Assembly: GCA_003427395.1 (NCBI GenBank) | Contig: BFEA01000092.1 | Coordinates: forward strand, 665,069-686,000 | DNA from: Chara braunii | Taxonomy: Eukaryota; Streptophyta; Charophyceae; Charales; Characeae | Length of the DNA: 20,932 nt | Direction: 5' to 3' | Program-made: the position numbers and the translations under genes | Part shown: in pieces, positions 9,051 to 17,195 of the stretch | How the letters are laid out: the number at the start of each line of letters is the position of its first letter | Numbering within the stretch: position 1 is the first letter of the stretch | The notes under the pieces: model-generated | What the model was told of the DNA's origin: nothing | The model's input: only the letters and a program-made list of their open reading frames with translations | The model's database searches: none

Positions 9051-10189
9051 TCCACGGCCTTCCGGAAGGTCCTAGTAGTGGCCTTTCGAAGCCGCTCACG
9101 TTTAGGCTGAGGCAAGTGGGCAAGTGGTGGAGTCCACCCGTGATGAGTCAGCAGTCCCAGTCCCAGTCAGTCCTAGTCCAGTCAAGCAAGTACCGCATGG
9201 GACTGTGTGCACCACGGGCATGGGAAAAGGGGCAGACCAACGAGATACAGAAGTATAAATCAAGAGGCAGCGCCCAGCCATTCATTCATTCCTGCTTAAG
9301 CCATGCGGAAGCGCTGTCATAGCGACTTGTGCGAGGTGGTCTGCAGTGAGCCCGAAGACGAAGTGGGCGAGAGAAGGAGCTTAGCCATAGCGATAGGGTC
9401 GTAGCGGCCATAGCCAGGGTGTAGCGTGTAAGTGTGTGCATGTGTATACAGTGTGGTGCGTGTGGGATATCCAGGGTGATCCTGTGTGGGTGTGAGCAGA
9501 GAGTTGAGGCGCTGTGACGCCATAGCCATCTGAGGTGAACTTGTAACTGAACTGTGTTTTTTATTTCCATATCTCTGAGTTCTGAGTAGGCGCTTGTCGC
9601 CAGTTTGCTGCGCAACCTGTTTACATGCATGAGAAGTGTGAATGAGAGCGAGTCTGATTGCACTTTATACGAAATCGCTAAAAAGAGATTAACCGATTGA
9701 AATGAGGTTATTGCATACATTCCGGGAGAAGGCCATAATTTACAAGAGTGTTCTATCGTTATGGTTTGAGGCGGTAGTGTACTTAGTACTTACTACGCAG
9801 TACATTTAATTTCCATGTTTGTGTCAGAAGAAAAATCAAAGTTAACAACAAAAACTTTGAAAAGTGTGTATTGGCCTGGGTGAACTTGGATATTGAAAAG
9901 ATTCTTATAAATTTAATCAGATTCTACAAGGTGTTTGTAATTGTTATTCACAGCTTTTGATGATCAATCTCTCAAACCCAGAGCAACAGAATATACTCGG
10001 AAGAAAGCAAAAATAGTAAAATACCTTTACATCTCTCTCAAGGAATCCTTAGACTTACAGGTTACCTTGCAGAAGGTAACTGAGGGAGCGACGAAGGGTA
10101 AAGGGCAAGGGAGTGACGAGTGCTACCCAAGTGCAAGGTCAAGCATAGAGTCCATCCCAACCACCTTTGTTCAGTTATGATCAAGAAAA
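9051..10189. other. Intronic stretch leading into the Ty3/Gypsy relic
   Basis: CAGTCC-type short repeats lie at 9150-9185. A lysine-rich open frame on the + strand (9941-10180) directly precedes the Gag zinc knuckle and could be decayed Gag, but it carries no identifying motif. I could not locate a 5' LTR or a primer-binding site. Confidence 0.35.
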
Positions 10190-10197
10190 AAAGGACG

Positions 10198-10530
10198 ATG
10201 GGAAAAGGCAAGTACTATCAAGTTTGGAAGGACAGGTGGTCAAGAGGGGCATGTATAAAATGTGGCGAGTTTGGTCACATAATGTAAACTGTGTCCACAG
10301 GGAAACCGAGCAAGCTGGTAGGAGTAGTGCCTTCGACATGATCTAGTGAGGATGGAGATATTAACGATGGGAAAAGGGAACACTAGCAAAGTACGTATGG
10401 AAGGACAGGCAATCAAGAGGGGCGTGTATTAAATGTGTTGAGTTGGGTCACATAAAATAAACTGTCCGGAGGGAAACCAAGCAAGCTGGTAGGAGGTGTA
10501 GGATGGAGAAATAGTGCTGGTAAATCTAAG
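10198..10530 (+). pseudogene. Gag CCHC zinc knuckle, duplicated in tandem
   Basis: Two diverged copies of a block of about 170 bp start GATGGGAAAAGG at 10198 and 10366. Copy 1 reads SRGACIKCGEFGHI (10240-10281) and copy 2 SRGACIKCVELGHI (10413-10454). Both give the C-x2-C-x4-H part of a retroviral-type knuckle. The last cysteine is lost in both, and a stop follows soon after (10285 and 10458). The knuckle binds RNA during packaging in live elements. The shared damage suggests the duplication happened after the last Cys was lost, or that both copies decayed alike. Confidence 0.7.
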
Positions 10531-10722
10531 AATCTCCCTCAACCTCACAGATATTTACTACGATGGCAATTGGTTTTGACTCTATTCACTTGTCACAGTC
10601 TGACCATAAGACACTCTGTCCTCGAGATGTGATTGATTCCCTTGAGGAGCTAGGAAAAGAATCACCAAATATGGTGTTTTCGGGTATCGATGAAGAATGG
10701 TCCAAAGGGAGAACTAGTTTAA

Positions 10723-11103
10723 GTAGAGGTCGATGTGAATGGCCGAAAAGCAGGGGCTGTAGCTGATATAGATTCAACTCGCAGTCATATCAGTCGAGAG
10801 TGTATGGAAAGATTGGCCCTTATGGACTGGGTGCAACAGCTAAGTAGACCTATAGTGTCTATGTTAGCTAACGACACACTGATAGCAGTGGGAGACTACA
10901 TGAAGGATGTGGTCTGTACTTTTTATCTGGAAGGGACAAGATAGACGTAGACTATCTTTTCAGGTCAATGAATGGAAAAGTCTATGTTAGCTAGAAGCAC
11001 ACTGATAGCAGTGGGAGACTACATGAAGGACGCGGTCTGTACTTTTTATCTGGAAGGGACAAGATAGACATAGACTATCTTTTTGGGTCAATGAATGGAA
11101 AAG
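10723..11103 (+). pseudogene. Retropepsin-like protease relic with a 123-bp in-frame duplication
   Basis: The frame from 10723 reads VEVDVNGRKAGAVADIDSTR followed by SHIS. This matches the retropepsin pattern V.VNG..A.AL.DTGAT.SFIS. The catalytic D-T/S-G is degraded to D-I-D (GAT at 10765-10767), so it cannot be active. Downstream, 10858-10980 is repeated at 10981-11103 with about ten differences. The period is 123 bp (41 codons). The unit contains LIAVGDYMKD and CTFYLEGTR and ends in the same stop in both copies. Confidence 0.7.
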
Positions 11104-11543
11104 TTGTGCTGGCAAAGAGGTATCAATCTCGTCGCCTAACCACTCATATGGATGATCGTCTGCTAGCTCGGTACAATTGCTGGGACAAAACTGAGAGGAA
11201 CGGATGTATCTAGTATTCATCTCTCCAAAGGAGCAGGCCTCACCAATTCCCAGATAGATAGAAGAGGTTGTTGCTGATTATTCAGACCTTCCAAGAGAAC
11301 CTTCTACAGTTGAATAGGGAGATACAATAGGCCATGGACACTGTCACAGGAAGTAAAACCCCAAAGGGAAGGATCTATATATATGATGTCTCCTACTGAG
11401 TTCAATGAGCTCTGTAGCAGGTCAAGGAACTCTCCGCCAAATGCTGAATTAGGCCACATTACAGAGAAATGTTGGACTAGGCCATGTTGCTAACTGTACG
11501 CGTCGTCGGTTTTTTTGTACTATAAAACAGAGAGGTCCTCTTA

Positions 11544-11672
11544 AGGATGTGCATTGACTATAGGGGCCTCAATGGCATCAGTGTACGTAAAGCAGAGCCC
11601 TTAACCTGCACTAACGACGTCTTGGATAGGCTGCAGGGATGTAGGGACATCAGCAAGGTAGATCTGAAGCCT
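11544..11672 (+). pseudogene. Ty3/Gypsy reverse transcriptase, N-terminal fragment
   Basis: The frame reads RMCIDYRGLNGISVRKAEPL, then DVLDRLQGCRDISKVDLKP. These are Ty3/Gypsy RT boxes 1 and 2 (R.C.DYR.LN.., PLP.ID..LD.L.G...FSK.DL). The aspartate in KVDLK is the first catalytic aspartate of the palm. Immediately afterwards the similarity stops, and the YxDD box is absent. Upstream (11376-11420) MMSPTEFNELC is the linker that normally precedes RT. The identity of the domain is clear; the gene is dead. Confidence 0.85.
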
Positions 11673-11880
11673 TGTGTATGGGTCATGAGATCTCAAGGGA
11701 AGGTTTGAGGCTGGGGATGCAAAAGTGGTGACCATAAGAGATTGGGCAGAACCTCAAAATGTAACTGTGCTAAGATCTTTCTTTCATGGGGTAAGTCGGG
11801 TAGTATAGGTCGTCCCGAGAGAACTCCAGCAGTATAGACACTCCCTTGCCTTATCCAACCTAACCTAATACACCTTGAGA

Positions 11881-12103
11881 ATAGAGTAATGAGTACGAGT
11901 TCCCCTTCCAGCAATTGAAGACCGCCGTCACCGCTACCCTGTCCTAAGAATTGCAGAGTATGGTAAGCCGTTTATCATAACCACTGATGCATGCCATGAT
12001 TGTGAAGGTGCAATGCGACAGCAAGCTGAGGGCACTAAGTTGAGAGTGATTCAGTACATGTCCAAGGAGTTGCCATCCCAAAACTTAGATGCATCTCCTA
12101 CCA
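11881..12103 (+). pseudogene. Ty3/Gypsy RNase H, first half
   Basis: The frame reads EFPFQQLKTAVTAT, loses one base near 11937, and continues VLRIAEYGKPFIITTDACHD then VIQYMSKELPSQNLDASPT. This is the RH domain of Ty3/Gypsy elements (F..LK..LT..PVL...D..K.F...TDAS...G..L.Q......YMSK.L). The first catalytic aspartate of the D-E-D set is GAT at 11986-11988. The frame is broken at 12103 by the LINE composite and resumes at 15835. Confidence 0.85.
12087..12103 (+). repeat. Target-site duplication of the LINE composite, left copy
   Basis: AGATGCATCTCCTACCA (17 bp) is repeated exactly at 15835-15851. Removing one copy plus 12104-15834 joins the RNase H frame (LDASPT to NEREVYAVE), which confirms the site. 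Confidence 0.9.
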
Positions 12104-12392
12104 TCCTCTTGACGAAAGAAGGTTGCGCACCTCAAATGGCCCAAAACATGCTTGCCAAACAGATCAACAAGGTGGGCAGGTGGGGCAATACATTCACCTC
12201 CCTGCTGGGTCGCGCTTTGGCTATCAACACTTTTGTCTTCTCAATGATGTGGTATATAACATCTATATGGACAATCCCTGATCACTCAATAAAGGACCTT
12301 AACTGCAAAGCTAGAGCTTACCATTGGTCAGGAGACCCCAACAAGGAAAATTATATACCGAAAATAGCATGGCACTACATTACAAGGAAACC

Positions 12393-12402
12393 CGCTGAAG
12401 GC
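12393..12402 (+). repeat. Target-site duplication of the 1.12-kb element, left copy
   Basis: CGCTGAAGGC at 12393-12402 is repeated exactly at 13523-13532. Joining the LINE across the duplication keeps its frame (RKPAEG to GLGIID), a conserved LINE motif. Confidence 0.88.
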
Positions 12403-12469
12403 ACCAAAGGTTAACAGGGACCCCCACTATTCAGCCCCAAGGTAACAACCCCAACCCTGAAAAGTGCAT

Positions 12470-12578
12470 TGGAGCTAGGTTGTTTTTCTGGGCACCCGGG
12501 CACCCAACTTGTGCCCGGATACACGCCCGGGTGCCCGGCCGGGCATGACCCCCGGGCAGGGTTCCAGGCAGGCCCAGC

Positions 12579-12609
<31 letters not shown>
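12470..12609 (+). repeat. GC-rich poly(A)-tailed unit, + orientation
   Basis: The unit starts TTGTTTTTCTGGGCACCCGG and is built from CCCGGG/GCCCGG words (GGGCACCCGGGCACCC, CGCCCGGGTGCCCGG, CCGGGCATGACCCCCGGGC). It ends in 29 A residues (12581-12609). A related unit lies inverted at 12871-12960. The form suggests a small SINE-like retroelement, but no pol III boxes were found. Confidence 0.5.
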
Positions 12610-12645
12610 CGAAAGTAAAAAAAATCCAGAAAAGAATATGTTGTG

Positions 12646-12700
12646 TAGAATTGCAATACAAACAACTTTTGGCTGAGGGTCACATCAGAATTCCTCACCG
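12646..12700 (+). repeat. Dispersed repeat R, partial copy 4
   Basis: AGAATTGCAA, GAGGGTCACATC and AGAATTCCTCA follow in the same order as AGAATTGCAA, TGGGTCACTTC and GGATTCCTTA of the copy at 5711-5846. Only the 3' half is present. Confidence 0.5.
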
Positions 12701-12870
12701 AATCGGAGAAAAAAAAGAAAATAACAAAATCACACTAAAGGACCCCCCTTTAACCCCTCTCAGCCCCTTTAAAAATAATTTATGCCCCCCTTTCACCCCC
12801 CTGACAGCCAACTCTCAAAAAATGAAACGAGCCTGGATTTGGGGTCCTCTGGGAAAGCTCAGAAAGACTC

Positions 12871-12960
12871 TTTTTTTTTTTTTTTTTTTTGCACGCCCGG
12901 ATACCCCGGGCATCAGACCCCCCCGGGTATCATGCCCGGGTGCCCAGTCGGGCATGAAAA
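12871..12960 (-). repeat. GC-rich poly(A)-tailed unit, - orientation
   Basis: On the - strand it begins GTTTTTCATGCCCGACTGGG, continues with CACCCGGGCATGATACCCGG and ends in A20 (12890 back to 12871). The GTTTTTC start, the CACCCGGGCA core and the A tail match the unit at 12470-12609, so the pair forms an inverted repeat about 260 bp apart. Confidence 0.5.
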
Positions 12961-13017
12961 ACTTCCTAGCATTGGAGATCATTTTTTCCAGTGATTTTTT
13001 TTATTTTTTTTTTGCCC

Positions 13018-13205
13018 CGTTTTATTTTTGGTCAAGGTCTGTGCGTGCCAAGTTTGGTGTTTGTTGGGGTGTGTGTGTGCCAAGTTTGGTGTTTGTTGGG
13101 GTCTTGGAGTTTATTTTTGGTCAAGGTCTGTGTGTGCCAAGGTTGGTGTTTGTTGGGCTCTGTTTGTGCCCCGTTTTATTTTTGGTCAAGGTCTGTGTGT
13201 GCACT
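13018..13205 (+). repeat. Minisatellite of TTGGTCAAGGTCTGTG / CCAAGTTTGGTG blocks
   Basis: TTATTTTTGGTCAAGGTCTG occurs at about 13022, 13110 and 13176, and GTGCCAAGTTTGGTGTTTGT (or a one-base variant) at about 13046, 13077 and 13134. The blocks alternate imperfectly. T/G-rich frames through it are by-products. Confidence 0.75.
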
Positions 13206-13522
13206 GTTTTGACCAGCCCTGAAAAATCCTGAAAATCCTGAAAATCCTGAAAACTTAAAAAAAAAAAAAAAAAAAAAACAAGTGGCTGCTAGGTGTGCTG
13301 ATAAATCCTGAAAACTGAAAAGAGTGAATTTTGCATGAAAACACACATTTGCCTTGGGGCTTAAGGCCCCTTCGATCATTTTTTTTTTTTTTTAATTTTG
13401 ATGTTGGTTTATTTGGTGTCCACTCTATGGACTGGTGACAAGTCTGGCATAAAAGGTATGGGACGTTTGTTATAATGACCCTGAAAAAACCCTGAAAATT
13501 TAGGACTCTGTTAACCTCTTCT

Positions 13523-13532
13523 CGCTGAAGGC
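13523..13532 (+). repeat. Target-site duplication of the 1.12-kb element, right copy
   Basis: CGCTGAAGGC, identical to 12393-12402. The LINE motif GLGI follows at once. Confidence 0.88.
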
Positions 13533-14540
13533 GGTCTTGGTATTATAGATCCCAAACAAGAAACAAAAGCTCTACAAATAAAGTGGATTGTCAAACTCCT
13601 CACCAAATCGGGAACCGCATGGAACAATCTCGCGCTAGACAGTATAAGAGGGCTGGCTCCGGTAACGACACCAGCAAACATGTCGGGCCTATTTTGGGTA
13701 ATGAACAAAGAATGGATCCCAAAAACAGGCCACAGAAACCAGCAAAGAAGGGGAACCCCCACCGGAACCAACCCCCCCACACCCTACTGGACTGCACTTC
13801 TAAGGATTTGGTAGGAATCATGCCAAAGAAGGTCGGGAAACCAAAAACCAGAGAAGAAGTACCGAGGCAACCTCTATTTGGCAATCCGTGGGTGAGAGAC
13901 GAAAGTGATCACCCGCTTTTGCTTAAACCCAATGGCATACGTTGGTTTAACTTGGTTATCATGGATAACACACGGGCTCTGGAAAGTCTCTCACATATGG
14001 GACGAAGACAAAAAGGGGTGGCTCACTGATCAGGAACTCGCCACCCATCTCAAGGGATGCCACCGGCGTGAAGAGAATCTGCAAACAATCATCAGATGCA
14101 TCCCGGAGGGATGGAAAGAAAGATACAAGAACAGTCCCCTTTGAAGGCCTACCAATTCTCCCACAAGCAGCAGGGCTCACAAACCTTGGCTGTCTTCGCA
14201 GCCTTTCCAGTCGCTCGGACAGTGCACAACTCCGTGTCCATTCTGAACAAGGATGTAGGAGGAGTGGTTCTCGATCTGTTCCTTTTCAGGAAAGTAAGAG
14301 TCATCGGTTCATGGCCCAAAACAATTTTCAGGATAGACACAGCAATCCAGGACCTGGAATTCGACCCGGCAGAATGGGCCAGGACACCAGGAAGGAACAA
14401 AATTGTCAAGATGGATACCCACATACAGGACTACTCAGTCAAACTGGGCTATAGGCTATTCCTCAGAACCAAGGACCCAGACCCCATAATCAAGAACAGA
14501 TGGTCCAACCTAATGGGTCAGGACGCCAGCCACATCCCAC

Positions 14541-15834
14541 AAATCCCATGGTTTTTTTTTTTAATTATTTTTTTTATTTTATAACAAAAACAGGGCCTTA
14601 TGGTCCTGGCTCCATTCTGGGGAGCATCAGTCCGGTTCCTTTCCCCCGGCAAGTCATAAAGTACAAGAGTTCACTCACCAACACTTCCTTCCGTCTGGCC
14701 GAAGGACCCTGAACAGCATTGATTGCTCCAAGCATATGGAGGATCAACTGTCAGCTTGCCATCCCTGTAGGAATCATCTCAGCTATTGCCAGATGTATCA
14801 CATGTCATGGCTGCCTCTGGGCCTTGGAGAAGAGGGGCCTCTTCTTCAGATAACCACCATCCGATCGTTTTCTTCCAGTCGATCTTCATTTCTGATGCTA
14901 GTCTGAATGCTTCCATAGCTCTTACTAGGGCACCGAGGGATGATCCTGAGGCCCGTATGAGGACAGTGAGCTCGTCAACGAACATGATGACTGTTGGGAA
15001 ATGCATATGGTGGGTTGATCCTGCGTTAATCTCCGATAGTCTGTGACTTTGTGTATGGACGGGTCCTTGCGCAGGAAGGACGCTATTGCTTTCATGACGA
15101 ACAGGAAAACTGGAGGTGCTAGTGGATCCCCCTGGCGAACTGATCGTGAAATTGGGTAGCAGTATGAGCAGGCCGTTAACTTGCACACAGCCAATAGCAT
15201 CGTTGTACAGGATTCGTACCCATCTTCTGAAGTTCGGCCCTACTCCCATCTTTTCCGTACTTGCATTAAGAAAGGTCCAATTGACCTGGTCGTAGGCTTT
15301 CTCAAAGTCGAAGAAGAGTATTGTCGTGTTGATCCTCTTTTCTCTGACTTTATTGGCTGCTTCATTGAGGGTGAGAACATTATCTAGGATGTATCTTCCC
15401 GGAATGAAGCCCGTTTGGTCTATGTGCAAACACTTGTCAGTCAGATCGAGAATCCTAAAGGCCAGGGCTTTGGCCAGTATTTTATAGGGGAGGGTCAATA
15501 AAGAGATAGGTCTGTAGTTTTTTATATCTTCTCTTTCGCCCTTCTTGTAGAGCAGGGTAACCACACTGCTGCTCAACAGATTCCCCAGTCTTCCTTTTTG
15601 CCAACTGTCGTGGTAGAAGTTCAGCAAGTCCTTCCCTAGAGTTCAGCAAGTCCTTCCCTAGGAGTGGCCAAAATTTTATCCAGAATTCTTTCGTCAACCC
15701 GTCAATGCCTGGTGTCTTGTTGCTATTCAGGCTTTGGACTGAGAATTGCAGTTCTTCCAGTGATATGGGCTTATCGAGAGCTTCTGACTGTTCCTGTGAA
15801 ATTGTTCGATCTAAGTATTGAAGCATTCTGGTTA
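14541..15834 (-). pseudogene. LINE relic C: ORF2 reverse transcriptase joined to its own 3' end
   Basis: Reading the - strand from 15834, the frame gives ISLEELQFSVQSLNSNKTPG, LYKKGEREDIKNYRPISLL, FIPGRYILDNV and FFDFEKAYDQVNW, the standard RT boxes of a LINE. SVRQGDPLAP follows in a shifted frame near 15130, and FVDELTVLI stands where FADD is expected, so the catalytic aspartates are damaged. A 22-bp tandem duplication (15619-15662) breaks the frame. After KIDWKKTIGWW (about 14885) the sequence passes quickly to a 3' UTR-like end (about 14730-14591) and a T/A-rich tail at 14580-14541. Thumb, linker and zinc-binding region are missing, an internal deletion of over 1.5 kb relative to the family. 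Confidence 0.85.
15619..15662 (-). repeat. 22-bp tandem duplication in the LINE RT
   Basis: GTTCAGCAAGTCCTTCCCTA plus two bases at 15619-15640 is repeated at 15641-15662 with one difference at the end. Since 22 is not a multiple of three, it shifts the RT frame. Confidence 0.9.
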
Positions 15835-15851
15835 AGATGCATCTCCTACCA
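15835..15851 (+). repeat. Target-site duplication of the LINE composite, right copy
   Basis: AGATGCATCTCCTACCA, identical to 12087-12103. The Ty3/Gypsy RNase H frame resumes here. Confidence 0.9.
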
Positions 15852-16090
15852 ATGAAAGGGAGGTGTATGCAGTTGAAGTAAGCATTACCTCCATGGCAGA
15901 CATTTTGAGGCAAAGTCTATCCATGATACACCCCAGTTGATCAGGACTAAGACACACCCACACCTTTCTGACGCTTTCAAGCGGTGGATGCAAATCTTAC
16001 ATATGTATATGGCTTTCCCGTTAAAATCACCAGAACGGTAAATTCGATGTGGTAGCTGATGCACTAACATGAAGATCTGATGTTGCATAC
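15835..16090 (+). pseudogene. Ty3/Gypsy RNase H, second half
   Basis: The frame reads DASPTNEREVYAVEVSITSM then ADILRQSLSMIH before a stop near 15937. EREVYAVE holds the second catalytic residue (Glu) of RNase H. Further on, with shifts, come LSDAFKRWMQILH and KFDVVADALT (16040-16069), which match the Ty3/Gypsy end of RH (ARWL..L, N.VADALSR). No integrase zinc finger (HHCC) or D-D-E motif follows, so the element is also 3' truncated or too decayed to read. Confidence 0.82.
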
Positions 16091-16561
16091 TCGTGAATAC
16101 TTCAACAAGTATGGGCAGAACCAAGAGATCAACCAATATAGGATGAGCATGTATGCAGCGGAAGTCTGATAAATGGACTGACTCACATAGACTGACCCAC
16201 ACAGATATCACTCAACACACAACAATCGTGAGATGGTGGGGTCTGAGCCAATCATAGACGATGCTCAGGCCCCGTACAACCATACACAGATGAAAGGTGG
16301 GAGGAGAGACGAAGGAGGTGGGAGATGTAGGCAGCGCCAGCTGTCACCGAGATAGAATCTAGTAGGTCACCGATATGGCAGTCCAAAATGTCATCGAACA
16401 AGATCAAAATGTCATGGACAATAAGTCACCAATGTCGGAGATACAGAGTCCTAATGTAACCGGTGTCCAATCTGTGATGCCGCCGAGTATCAACCCCAAC
16501 AATCTCCAAGTCTCGAATCCGGTAAGTACCACAGCCTCAACTAGTATCAAGTCTCCAGTCT
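16091..16561. other. Intronic stretch after the Ty3/Gypsy relic
   Basis: No domain was recognised. A 62-codon frame (16375-16563) is rich in S, N, P and V, has no known motif, and contains a donor-like GTAAGT (16521). Its DNA has AATGTCATCGAA twice in similar contexts and resembles 4880-4910, so it may belong to a dispersed element. Confidence 0.4.
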
Positions 16562-16680
16562 GAGGAAGAAGAAGAAGTCTGAAGAAGAAGAAGAAGAAGA
16601 AGTATATGGAAGAAGAAGAAGAAGTCCGAAGAAGAAGAGGAGAAGAAGAGATGGCAGAGGAGGAGGAGGTGAGGAGGAGA
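16562..16680 (+). repeat. GAA/GAG trinucleotide microsatellite
   Basis: The tract is almost pure purine, with runs of GAAGAAGAAG interrupted by GTCT, GTATATG and GTCC, and turns into GAGGAG at the 3' side. Purine-pyrimidine mirror tracts like this can form triplex DNA. Confidence 0.9.
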
Positions 16681-16891
16681 GAGCCGGGACCGTGGAGGGA
16701 GGAGAAATTCCCTCGCCTCCTAGTACCTGGCGATGCTGCACCGACTGCAGGTCGAAGGCGGCTATGGCCGCCGTGCTGCTGATGGTCGCTGCCTGGCTCC
16801 TCGCTCGCCGTTGCTGCTCCTCCACGCTGCGCTAACGCTCCTGCTGCTGAACCGATACGACTGGCGCTCTAGCAGCGTCCCAGTGTTCGAT

Positions 16892-17195
16892 GCCTCACAA
16901 TGAGGCTGGACCGGTCTTTAGTACCGGTGAACAGAGGCTGGCCTCAATGCTGCGAGGCCTGGCCGTGATCTGAATCGTCCAGATCGACGATTCAGATCAG
17001 ACTGGTGGGCGGCAGCCTCAAGAGCGCCGCCAGGCCCAAACGGTAATGTCGTTTGGGCCTGCCCGTCGGGTCTGGTCCAAAATGCGGCCTTTCGGCCTGC
17101 TGTACCCCCAAGTCTGGGCCTTTAGGCCCTACTGTGTCCCCTTGGCCCTAAGTCGGGTCCGGTAGGACCGGTGTGGCGTCAAAGATGTAACATCT
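16892..17195 (+). repeat. Array of distinct short perfect hairpins
   Basis: At least nine non-identical inverted repeats follow each other in 304 bp. GCCTCA/TGAGGC 16892-16906. ACCGGT/ACCGGT 16910-16928. GGCCTC/GAGGCC 16940-16959. TGATCTGAATCGTC with its exact complement, 16966-16999 (14 bp, 6-nt loop). GGCGGC/GCCGCC 17008-17031. CAGGCCCAAACG with its complement, 17031-17061 (12 bp, 7-nt loop). GGGCCT/AGGCCC 17116-17129. GGTCC/GGACC 17156-17169. AGATG/CATCT 17183-17195. Stems differ in sequence, so this is not one repeat copied. The function is unknown. Confidence 0.75.

Larger units (their letters stand above)
12403..13522. mobile_element. 1.12-kb non-coding element with 10-bp TSD and short TIRs
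   Basis: The ends are short inverted repeats: the left end has AGGTTAACAG (12408-12417) and the right end CTGTTAACCT (13508-13517), each five bases from the insertion edge, with 14 of 20 positions matching overall. A 10-bp target duplication fits Mutator-like elements (9-11 bp). The interior is not coding. It holds a GC-rich unit with an A29 tail (about 12470-12609), an inverted relative with a T20 head (12871-12960), part of repeat R (12646-12700), a minisatellite (13018-13205) and TCCTGAAAA repeats. The element appears non-autonomous and chimeric. The class is inferred from TSD length only. Confidence 0.7.
12104..14540 (+). pseudogene. LINE ORF2 relic B (post-RT linker), split by a 1.12-kb insertion
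   Basis: The first part (12104-12402) reads INKVGRWGNTFTSLLGRALA then TRKPAEG, the RT thumb (..W....LS..GR..L) of plant-type LINEs. After the insertion the second part continues GGLGIIDPKQETKALQIKW. The post-RT linker follows with frame changes: GLWKVSHIWDEDKKGW (about 13972-14020) and, from 14096, VLDLFLFRKVRVIGSWPK, FDPAEWA and LRTKDPDPIIKNRW. The copy stops at QIPW (14540), where the inverted LINE piece begins, so its zinc-binding C terminus and 3' end are absent. It is the same family as the - strand copy at 20932-19288, which reads VLDFFLLRKVRVLGSWPK and LKTKDPDPIIRERW at the same places. Confidence 0.82.
12104..15834. mobile_element. Composite LINE insertion, two LINE pieces tail to tail
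   Basis: This 3731-bp block lies between the two 17-bp direct repeats and interrupts Ty3/Gypsy RNase H. It consists of a + strand LINE piece (12104-12402 and 13533-14540, itself split by a 1120-bp element) and a - strand LINE piece (15834 back to 14541). The poly(A) of the - strand piece sits in the middle of the block at 14541, not beside a target duplication as in normal target-primed insertion. The two pieces cover different parts of ORF2: RT in the - piece, post-RT linker in the + piece. Confidence 0.8.
10190..16090 (+). mobile_element. Ty3/Gypsy LTR-retrotransposon relic, interrupted
   Basis: In order on the + strand come Gag zinc knuckle(s), a retropepsin-like protease, the start of a reverse transcriptase, and RNase H. 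RNase H is split at 12103/15835 by the LINE composite. This Gag-PR-RT-RH order with ADALT near the end is the Ty3/Gypsy type. Stops and frameshifts are frequent. The RT palm with its catalytic YxDD box is missing: only about 210 bp lie between the DLK motif and RNase H, where roughly 500 bp are expected. No integrase or LTRs were recognised, so the ends are approximate. Confidence 0.8.

Noticed and set aside
12431-13379. Several 70-193 codon frames in the 1.12-kb element
   Set aside because: They consist mainly of homopolymer (F/K), GC-rich repeat and minisatellite translations.
14779-15046. + strand open frames over LINE relic C
   Set aside because: The - strand carries clear reverse transcriptase motifs; these are shadows.
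12104-15834. Twin-priming inversion as the explanation of the LINE composite
   Set aside because: Twin priming leaves poly(A) at an outer edge and a 5'-to-5' junction in the middle. Here the junction is 3'-to-3' with poly(A) in the middle.
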